Positions 50,334 to 61,200 of a stretch of 64,000 nucleotides of DNA are shown one piece after another. Source of the DNA: Metridium senile (taxonomy: Eukaryota; Cnidaria; Anthozoa; Actiniaria; Metridiidae). Positions within the stretch are counted from its first letter, which is position 1. The number at the start of each line of letters is the position of its first letter. The stretch covers positions 37,074,809 to 37,138,808 of the forward strand of contig OX459095.1 of NCBI GenBank assembly GCA_949775045.1. The letters run 5' to 3'. The notes below the pieces were generated by a model. The model was not told the origin of the DNA, searched no databases, and saw only the letters and a program-made list of their open reading frames with translations. The translations under genes were made by a program, and so were the position numbers.

Positions 50334-50847
50334 TCACGTAATAACAATACACGCGAGCATTCATATTAAGATATGGAATGCATGCGTCTTATCTAGGATC
50401 CCCAAAAGCAATAATACCTCCCATTCTACAAAGCTAAACACCACCACAAGAAAGGATGCCGGTTGTTTATGGTTACTGAGTTCAACGGTTACATTAGAGG
50501 AAACAATCCTTTGGTTATCCTTGAGGAGGGAAGGCGGGGGAGAAAGTGTTTAATTGCTATAAGGGTCGCGGAAAGGCAGAGCTGCAATATCCGGTAATAA
50601 GTACCCATAGACGATTTTATCATAGTAGAGGGAACTAACTATGATTTTGTTGAATGGGAATGTTGAAGCCGTTTGCCACCCCATTTCAACATTGTTGATC
50701 CCGTTTGCCCCCTACGTTCAACATCGTTCAACTACCATTCTACAGCGTTCAACAAAATCGAACCAATGTTGAAGGAAATGTTAAAACCGTTTGCCCGGGC
50801 CTTTTAAGGCTCCTTAAAAATGCTCGCGTGTATTGTTATTACGTGAT
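50334..50847. mobile_element. 514-bp element with TCACGTAATAACAATACACG ends
   Basis: TCACGTAATAACAATACACG at 50334 and CGTGTATTGTTATTACGTGA ending 50847 are exact complements, extended by CGAGCATT/AATGCTCG. Inside the right half GTTCAAC-type words and CCGTTTGCC are reiterated. Confidence 0.75.
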
Positions 50848-51040
50848 TGTTTTACTATTCGAGCACAGCATTAAAGAAAACAAAAACCGTTCACAACAAC
50901 AGTGACAAAAAAAAATTAGTGCAAGCAAGCTTCAATTTTTATAAGAACAACATTATACTGAGGAGTATATGGCCAGAACACAAACAAATCTCAAGGCAAG
51001 AGTACCCCTGATGTTTTCACCTTTATCAAGTGTATACACC

Positions 51041-51310
51041 CTTTCCGAGAAACTTTGTCATCCGTGAAGTGAAAAGCCTACAAGCTAGTAGCACAGGGGA
51101 TTATGGGTTACCTATGTATACTTTATTAGAACGCAAGGATTTCATGGCCACATTGCTACACTTGTCAATACGTTATTGAGAAATGTCCGTTCTGACTTAT
51201 CAAACAACAAGAAAGGCGTTCCGAATGCACATTTAGTTTCCGAATTGACCCATGATCCTTTGCGCCACTAGCTTGTGTGCTTTTCACGGGTGACAAACTT
51301 TCTCGGAAAG
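51041..51310. mobile_element. 270-bp MITE with CTTTCCGAGAAACTTTGTCA ends, copy 1
   Basis: CTTTCCGAGAAACTTTGTCA pairs with TGACAAACTTTCTCGGAAAG, extended by CCGTGAAGTGAAAAGC...CTAGT / ACTAG...GCTTTTCACGG. Copy 2 at 56748-57002; a third, interrupted copy at 55495-55830. Confidence 0.85.
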
Positions 51311-51827
51311 TTAAAAAATACCAATGCAAGAAATGCCAATTTTCTTGATTTTGATACCCTAACAGATACCAAATCGCTGATTTTTACACCTGAAAGATGT
51401 GACAACTGAATGTAATTATTTGTGGAAAAATAAAGTTTTATGCTGCAAAAGAAATATTTCTCTGTTATTGTAAACTTTATATTGTAACGCTGTGGTGAGA
51501 ATGGGAAATGGTGGTAGTTATATTTGTTCGGGTTCCCTGTGCATTACTGTTGCTACAATAAATATTGTGTCAAGAATGGCGCTAAGAATGGTGTCAGTCT
51601 GATCAGTTGGTTTTTATTGTTTTGCCAGCATTTAGCCAGTACATTTACCCTCCAAGTCCCCCCTAAATGATCATAACAACTTGTTATAGTGGTAGTGCGC
51701 GCATTCGTCAAACTATAAATGATAGCAGTAATATTACTATACTCAAATCTGTGTTCACAAAACATGCTTTATTTAAGAAGACCTTTTTCTGTAAACATAT
51801 TAACTGGCAATTAGTTTTCACAAAAAT

Positions 51828-51980
51828 ACACCAAATCGAAATATGGCGGCCTATTTGAATAACAATTCTTCTTGACTGCCCAGCCTCGCATACATGTGAA
51901 AACTCTATTGTTTTCCAACATGAACACGAGGCTAAACAGTCAAGAACAATAAGTCTACGCCATATTTCGATTCGGTCTAT
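51828..51980. mobile_element. MITE with CCGAATCAAAATATRG ends, copy 2
   Basis: Full-length relative of 42733-42885: CACCAAATCGAAATATGGCG left, GCCATATTTCGATTCGGTCTAT right. It retains CpG sites lost in copy 1. Confidence 0.8.
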
Positions 51981-52259
51981 AAGGTGTTGAAGCATGCCTC
52001 AACCATTAACATATTGTATTTTTATTATTTAATGTTAGCTTTGTGTATACCTTAAAATACTGTTAATCATGTTTTTGCAGCTCACTTGTAATTTAAAAAT
52101 ATTATTTGTTTATTAATATCACTCACAGCAAATGTCCTAATATTCACCACCTATTTGTCATATTAGACTAACACTGTTTTGGTCTTTTCTAATGTCCCAC
52201 AAATCAAGTCCCTCACAATGCCACGCAAACTAGGACAGTATATCATAGTTGTGTAATAT

Positions 52260-55200
52260 TCATTTTTTCGGTGAGACATTTGAAGAGCTTTCTTTCAAAC
52301 CAGTTAAAATCCCCATTAATTGAGAAATATCTTGAGAAACTGAGACCTGCAATTTCAATAACATTATATTTACAAATAGATTTAAAGCGTTTTGTTATGT
52401 AGGTATCATTGTAATGCTATCGTAATGTAGAAAATATTTTTTTTTAAATGTCAATAATAATTCGACTGTCTTACGTGTAACTATAGGGAAATAATGGAAA
52501 TAACAGTAACAGAACAACCTAATGAAATCTAAATACAAATTCGATAATATTTTTTTGGTGAAAATTCCATGTACAAAACAATAATTATTTTTTAGCACAA
52601 GAAAATAATATTTGAAAAGAGATTGGAAGCATTGTGATACACTTCTGATTAGCGGGTAAGTAATATCAAAATAATTATAAGCAGAGGAGAAGGATGAGAA
52701 ATGACAACAATAATCACAGCACAGCAATAATCACAACACAACAATAATCACAGCACAACAATAATCACAGCACAACAATAATCACAGCACAACAATAATC
52801 ACAGCACAACAACAATCACAGCACAACAACAATCACAGCACAACAATAATCACAACAACAATAATCACAACACAACAATAATCACAGCACAACAATAATC
52901 ACAGCACAACAATAATCACAGCACAACAATAATCACAGCACAACAAAAATCACAACACAACAATAATCACAGCACAACAATAATCACAGCACAACAATAA
53001 TCACAGCACAACAATAATCACAGCACAACAACAATCACAGCACAACAATAATCACAACAACAATAATCACAACACAACAATAATCACAGCACAACAATAA
53101 TCACAGCACAACAATAATCACAGCACAACAATAATCACAGCACAACAAAAATCACAACACAACAATAATCACAACACAACAATAATCACAGCACAACAAT
53201 CACAACACAACAATAATCACAACACAACAAAAATCACAACACAACAAAAATCACAACACAACAATAGTCACAACACAACAATAGTCACAACACAACAATA
53301 ATCACAACACAACAATAACCACAACACAATGAAAATACCAACAATAACAAAATTGACATCACTATCAAGTGGTTCCCTTACCTCACTACTATCAGAATCC
53401 TTTGAGTGGCCTGCGCCCTTCATTTCATTACCAGCCAACTCATTTAACTAGAAAAATATTCAAATGAGTTATATAATAATTTAATTAATTTGAATTAGAA
53501 AAAAAGGAAAATAGTCTTGTTTAAATAAAAATATAGTGAACACAAATATTAAATTTGAATTGATTTATTGCTTACAACATGACTAAGAAATTGAGAGATA
53601 CTACATTTGCATAGAAAAATATAGAGAATAACTAGTGTCGGCTGCATCAGTGTTTACAGCAGTTCTCAGTCACATGTGCACCGCTTGCATAAAAAGCATC
53701 GCTATAAAACGTGAAGTTGGTGGATGTCAATCAAACTGTGTTTACAAGACACATGGTGTTTTCACTTCAGTCGGGTTGCGAAACATGTCTGAATCTGGAA
53801 GCTGAATTCCCACAATAACGTTTTTGTTGGATTCAGACATGTTTCGCAGCCCGACTGAAGTAAAAACACCATGCGCCTGGTAAACACAGTTTGATTGACG
53901 TCCACCAACTTCATGTTTTATAGCGATGGTTTTTATGTGAGGGGTGCACGTGTGACTGAGAACTGCTGTAATAAATATGATAGTCAATAATATGACATTT
54001 GTAACACTGTAAAAGATGATGCTTCGCTTTACTGACATTTTGACCTGTAGCCTTTCATCAGAAGGATTACAGCTCGGAACTTCAGTAAAGTTTTATTTTA
54101 TGGTCTATCTAATAAATTATAGTTCACTTTGAACTTTTTGTTTTCTGCTCACCCTTTTCTGCATTGCCACTGCTTGGCCTGTACAATGCTTGAGGTAATC
54201 TGAGCTTTCCTTGGTACGTGGATCTGCATCTCCATACTAGATACAAATACATTGTATCAATAAATCATAGTATAATGGTTTTCAATAGTAAAATAAATGA
54301 TATTGAACCAATCAAGGTGCAGGATTGCAGAAAAATTAGGGAAAGTAAGAGAAATGGCCGATAACTATTACTTTGTTTCTGCATCTTAGAGATTGAACCA
54401 ATGTTAATTTAAGTGTTTATGTATTTACCTTGGATTTATAGACACCATATGCTGACTTCTCATTGTTAAGAGCACCACGATAGTCATAGACACAAGCCTT
54501 TGCACGAGCTAAAAGATGAAAGCTGTGGACAAGAATGAATAAATATCTATTAGTAATTAAATAGGGACTGTTGGAAAAATAACATTTTATCTAATTAACT
54601 TAATTTAATTTAAAACCAGTCTAATTCAAAATCTACAAGGTAAATCCTTCAGAGCAAGCTAGCCAATTAGCACTAAGTTAACATGCACAACTTGTTACCA
54701 TCACCCCAATAGGTGATGAGTCATTCCTTCAAAGAAGGTTTTTAAAGCAAACAGGTTCTGTATAGAGATGAGTACCGGTATCTAGTGTTGCCAGGGAACT
54801 GGAAACTTTGTGATGACATGGAATGTTCACAAGATGTTTAATGGTGGTATAGCTTGCTTACCTCATGGCAGTGTGTATGCTTGAGCTTCCATGGTATCTG
54901 TGAACAGAAATCAAATATGATTAAAGTATAGCTGCATCATTAATAAAACTTATTAATATATATCAAAATTAGTGGATAGTAAATACCAGGTAACATTTGA
55001 TGAAAATGATATATTATTTGTAATTACCAACATAACAAAAGATTATATATTATCAGCCACTCATATTGTATATATTACATACAATTTAGTGCTAATTAGA
55101 CAGTTGAAAACAATATAATTTGAATAATTTTGCACATTTTCAAGGGTATTATTATTACAATCTATTGTTTGCACTCTACCATGTCACTATTTGACTTTTG

Positions 55201-58200
55201 TCATTTAGAATACTCTTACTTAATATTCATTTTGTGATGTATAGTACAAACATTAGAAGCGTGCAACATAAATAGTTTTAAATAGTGATGTTTTATGCTA
55301 ATTCTATTATTGTTTTATTAGCACTATTTAGTACTAATATTAGTACTACTTGTTTCACAGGTATAATATTTGTACTCTACCCCACTATGTTTGTTAATAA
55401 TAATGTTTCAATTGGAATGTACGTTTTTTGATTTTTTTTTTTTAATTTAGCAAGAACTTGTACCTAATTGATATGTTTTTGAACACAATTTTTCCCCTTT
55501 CCTAGAACTTTGTCAACTGTGAAGTGGAGCCTTGTGGCACAGGGGAATATGGGTAATATATACATTACTAGAATGCAGGCATTTAGTGGCTACATCAACA
55601 CACTGATGTGTTATTGAAAAATGATTACACACCAAATCAAAATATGTCAGCCAACTTGAATAACAATTCTTTGTGACTGGCCAGCCTTGCATACTGTCAT
55701 GTGAAAACACTATTGTGTTCCAGTAGTCAGTCAAGAACAATAGAAGGTCGCCATATTTCGATTCAGTCTATAGACAACAAGAAAGGTGTACCAAATGCAC
55801 ATTCTTATAAAGGGTATAACGACTGCAAAATTTTGTACTTACTTCAACTGAACATCAAGAGCTTTCTCCATGAACTTCTCTGATATTTTAAATTCCCGCT
55901 GACCATGAAGCATGAGTCCAATATTACTCTAGAAAAAATAGACCAGCATTTCTATAATATGATGTGTAATGGAAAGTGCTTTTTAGATATATATAAATAT
56001 GGAAAATACAGAAAAAATACTGTATTTACTGAAATAAGCGCCAACCCCCAAATAATAAGCACTGCATTTTAAAGCTATAATATTTCTCTAGAAAAGTATA
56101 GGAAATAATCCATCCAAAATATGCTATGAATAAATTGATAACAAAAGGAGAAATACCAACATCCTTTGCAGGGTTCAGTGTGTGGACTTTGGCTGAGACA
56201 ACAATTTTTGAAATAGGTGTACACATATTTGGATGTTTAACCTTTGTCAGAGTAAAAGAGGCTAATTGGATCTATAACAATATCAAAGCCCATACTGTAC
56301 TTACATCAAAAGTTGCCATGTCAGGATGGCCTTCTCCAAATACCAATACAACTAAGTATCTTACTCTGTACATCAGTTTTAGAGCTACAGAAACCATACC
56401 ACAATTATGGCAGTACAATGCTAAGTGAACCTAAAAAGAAAACACAAACTCAATACTGAAAACTAAATATTTTTCTTGAATAATTGACTTGAATAATTGA
56501 ATAATTTGAACCTTTCACTACATAACTAGCCTTTTAAAAATTTGCTGGTTATTTTGACTCCATACTTTGGGTAACCATGGAAACCACTGGTGCTATGTAA
56601 TATTGAGGGTATAAGCGCTCAGGTAATTGCATTTCTAGTTCATATCATGGCTTTGTTAGATAATTACAACATTCCATCTGTTAGCACTTTGAGGCACAAA
56701 ATAGTTGTCCACAAGTGAAACCTTTATCTCAATGGATTGTATACACCCTTTCCAAGAAACTTTGTCACCCGTGAAATGAAAAGCCTACAAGCTAGTAGTG
56801 CAGGGGATTATGGGTCACCTATATATACTTAATTAGAACGCAGGGATTTCACAGCCACATTGCTACACTTGTCAATATGTTATTGAGAAATGTCCATTTT
56901 GACAAGAAAGGTGTTCCGAATGCACATTTAGATTCTGAACTGATCCATGATCCTTTGTGCCACTAGCTTGTGTGCTTTTCACGGGTGACAAACTTTCTCG
57001 GAATGCGTGTATGCTCATTAATTAATAACAAGTGTATGAAGAATATACATCAAACACTATAGGTAATCTAAGTGTTTACAAATGTTGGTATTGCGATGCT
57101 AATTTAGCAACCATTTTTACAACACATTTTCTTTTTCTAATAACAATGGTTGGTTGGCAAAACCATAACAAAATATATCACTATATGTCAACCTATTGAT
57201 GCTCTGGTTGAATGACAACCACTGTGAAATGGTCTATTGCAAATTTGGCCATATACTTGAAAGTGTTCAATTAATGTACTTACATAGGCAATAATTGTGT
57301 CAGGATGATCCACTCCAAGAACACGTTCACACACAATGACTGCCTTTTTCTGATACGCAACAGCCTAAACAAATAGAACAGCAGACCAATTAATATTAAT
57401 ATATGAGATAAATATCCATATCTTGGGACACGATCATCACATATTTAAAAGAAATATGCCCCATATCAATAATTTCTACAGTTCAATATTGTTATAATGT
57501 TCAAATCAACCACATGCAACAGTATAAGTAGTTTACACTTCACTTTTCCTTCTTGCTCAAAATGGATAAAACAGATATTAAAATTAATTAACAATTAATA
57601 TAAAGTTTTCCAATAATTGTGTGAGGAATTGGGCATTTTTTTTATTGTATTTTCATTCTCATGTGATCTTTAGGGACATCAAATGATGCCTTCCCAGTAT
57701 ACAAATAAGATTGACAACCAGAACACATGGATTTCCATAATGCTTATAAGACAATAGTGTAAAACACTTTATAAAATAACAATTACAAATATTTTGCATG
57801 CACAGCACACAGCACGTGCATTCGCATGTTGATAAAGTTGTAAAAGACTTGCTTTCTGTGCTGTATGCAGTTGTATAGCACTTGGAGATTGTCACAACAA
57901 TCAAGTAATGTGAAGCACTCTGTTCCTGTCAATCCCTTTATGCTGTGCACACAGCACGCATGCATGTTTTCTATTTGTTCAAGACAGTACCTGTACTGAA
58001 TCCTCTGCAAGATAGTGCAACCTTGCTATAGACCTGAAAAATAAACTATTCATTAAGACTAACAAGTTGAATAAAATGCAATTAGCTTAAAATGATAATA
58101 ATAAATAACAACTTTTTGAACGTCTCAATCTTCTACCTGGACGCAGTGCACCCTACTAATCAGGGAGACTCACTCACACTCACTACCTCTACGTTTAATA

Positions 58201-61200
58201 TTTTGCACACAACTCGGCTCACATGTTCATTTTTCCTGAGGGAGGAAAACCGGTAAACCTGAGAAAAACCCTTGTGGCACAGGAAAGAAGAACATCAAGC
58301 AAACTCAACTAACATATAATCCATGCCTGAGCCAAGACTCAAACCTGGACCACAGCAGTGAGAGGCCAGTGCTCTCACTGCTAGGCCACCCATGCCACTC
58401 ACAAAGCTTACAACAAGCTTACAACAAAATTGCTAAATTACAAGCTTGGTTTTGCATCTCAGCATATGTTACAAGATATGACTTGGCCTTAACTTCACTG
58501 ACGTCTCAAAAAAAACACCATTATCACTTTCTCTCTCTCTCTTTCAGTTCAGGCAAGGATTCAATGGCAGACATACTGTTACATGTATTTCAAAGCTAAA
58601 CTTTAGAAGTCATCAAATTGTCATGTTTTCAAACCTGTAACATGTGGCTATTTCTGGATGGAGAGGACCATAGACTTGATGAAACAGGTTTAGTGCTTCC
58701 ACCATCAACTCATGAGCTTCACCAAGTAGACCTTCAAATTCAAATATACACTTTGTTGAATAGATAATCAACAAGATAAATAAATACAGTATGTGTGTGC
58801 AATTCCGGACGGTTTTTAAATAAATTGCCATATCATTTGTTAAATGCATTGTTTAGGAAATATATTTTCCCTGGAGATGAGGTAACATCTGATAAAGATT
58901 TATATAAAGTATTGGTCAATTTTAGTGATTTTTAAAAATGTTATGGATATATTTGTGAAGTAGATTGAGTGGTGCAATTCCGGACAGTTGTGTGCAAAGC
59001 CGGACACTATTAAAGTAGGTTCTGTTTAATCAATTCTTTGAAGTTATTTCCTAATTTTCGAATGCTTATGATAGATTTTCCATTTCCACAGCCAAATTTG
59101 AGATTAAAGCATAAATTTGTGTTAATTACATCATGAATTACGTTGCTTGATTAATACGTTTGAGCACTAAAGTATTTCACACATGAGTAATTGCTTTCGT
59201 GCGCTGGATTCTGCAAATGAATATAAATGTCCTATAAATGAATAGTGCATGGTGATTAAACTATCCAAAAGATAACTTTTGTTTGCAAAATCAACCTGCA
59301 GTTGAATTGTATATTTTTAAGCGACATTTTAACCTACAATTCAAAGTTACGGGTGATTGCTAATCTTGTTTATTTTATCGTCCGGCATTGCACATACCTT
59401 AGTGGATTTTAGTAGTATTTCTAAAACTGTCTCCTACACTTATTTAAACTCTATTAAAAGCTCTTCTTTTCACACAAGATAAAACATTGTTTGCAATTGA
59501 AAACATACTAATTATTTTGGCGTTATCATTTGAATCTGCAGAAAAATCACCATTTCAAGTTTAACATGTAATTCGGAGCGCGTTAAAAACTGACTTATTG
59601 CGAATTTGCATATTCACATGCGATGACAAATCGCTCTTTTTCCTAGCTGAAAATATCTTGATTGTCACAAAAACTTCTTAAACAATAGAATACATACAAA
59701 TGCTTAATTCTATAATGTTGTTTTCATTTTTAAACAAATTCGATCTCTTTTTTAACGCTTAAATGCCAAAGTGTCCGGATTTGCACACTGTCCGGATTTG
59801 TACACACATACCATCACTTTCTTATTAGTTTGAATTCCTTAGGTAAAAAGAATGGTATCAAAACATTCCAAAATTTACCAGTGCAAAACCATCACTTATT
59901 CCATAAATACTCATATATCAAGCAATGTATTTTGTTGTTTTTTCCCTAGTAATCATTTGTTTTTCAATTTATCTCTATATATAAGATGTATAAAAACCTT
60001 GAAAAAAAAAGAATTAATATAGCAGATACTACTACTTCAAAATGAACTCTGTAGCATTCTACATGGAAAAAATTATAATATCATTCTAGAGATTGACAAA
60101 AGCACTTATTCATCTCTTTTCAATAAAAACATGTCTTTCTTTCTAGTACTAAGTTTGGCTGCAAAACACACCTAATGCTTTCATTTGTTTTGGCATTAAA
60201 AGTTATGGTTGCATCAACTTATTTGCATAGCAAACAATAAATTTTGAGCATGTATAATAGCCATATAAACAATAATTTAATTTGAGATTTGAGATTCTCG
60301 AGTTGACCAGGATCTACTGAAGATTTGCAATATGGCATTCAGTTTAAAAATTGTCATAACTACTGACCTGTCTGAAGCTTTCCATTTGCAGCCTCAAAAA
60401 CTGCAGCAGCATCATAGGCCTGCACAACAACAACAACAAAAAACTCATATAAGTATGGTTGACTCTCTTCTAACTCCTTTCATAAGCAACCATCTCCTGT
60501 AAGCAACTACTCTTTTTCCATTTTTCTATTTCCCATTTTGTAATAAATCTCTGTCATAATCGAGTACTCTTTTAAGCAACCGCAACTTAATTTAAGGTTC
60601 AAATTTTGGACTTTTTCATTGTTTTTTCTCTCATTTACACAACCATCCAGTAAGATCAGACCTTATGGATCATATTACGTAAAACATCTCTAGTGGTACT
60701 ATGGCAGAAAAAATGTGTTCACTCATGAAAGAGCCATTCGTATTACAAATTATTGAATGAGGCTGAGTATGATATGATATGGTGTTATCTGCAGGGTCAA
60801 AAGCCGAGGTAGATAACACATACTATCCAAGATCTGTATGTGAATAATTCTTGATATCATTCTCCACCAAATTCAATAATTATTTTAATATTCACCCTAA
60901 CTAGGTTCAAAGAATTATATATAAAACAAGAAAACAATAGTTATTGGTGTTTTCAGAACAACACAGTACAGAAAGGAACCTGATAAATGTACAAATATCA
61001 CAATACATACCTTGGGATTTGTGTGCTTGACAATGGGAAACACATTCATGATGTCATCTTCCTTGAAAGTGGGATGTTTCTTGTTGTTGAAGTCGTATTC
61101 CCGAAGGATAATTTGAACACCTATGGAACATGTCACACTGATTAGTTCAAAAGCCATTAAAATAAGCTGCCATACTTTCATATTTATTTACTATTTTAAT

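Larger units (their letters stand above)
48074..52259. other. Gap between PPP1R42 start and CLUH end
   Basis: Should hold the PPP1R42 promoter just right of 48073 (no clear motif seen) and the CLUH 3' UTR at the right. Elements: 48657-48807, an inverted pair around 49333-49440 (TGATATGAAAA...GGAGGGTGT against ACACCCTCC...TTTTTCATATCA), 50334-50847, 51041-51310 and 51828-51980. A short frame with good start context (MAASNPGRFPSMGEIAALLQ, from 49126) is noted in the findings. TTTATT at 52109-52114 may be the CLUH poly(A) signal. Confidence 0.55.

Noticed and set aside
52700..53335. CRISPR-like regular repeat
   Set aside because: Units of 17 bp are directly tandem with no spacers, in an animal intron: a minisatellite.
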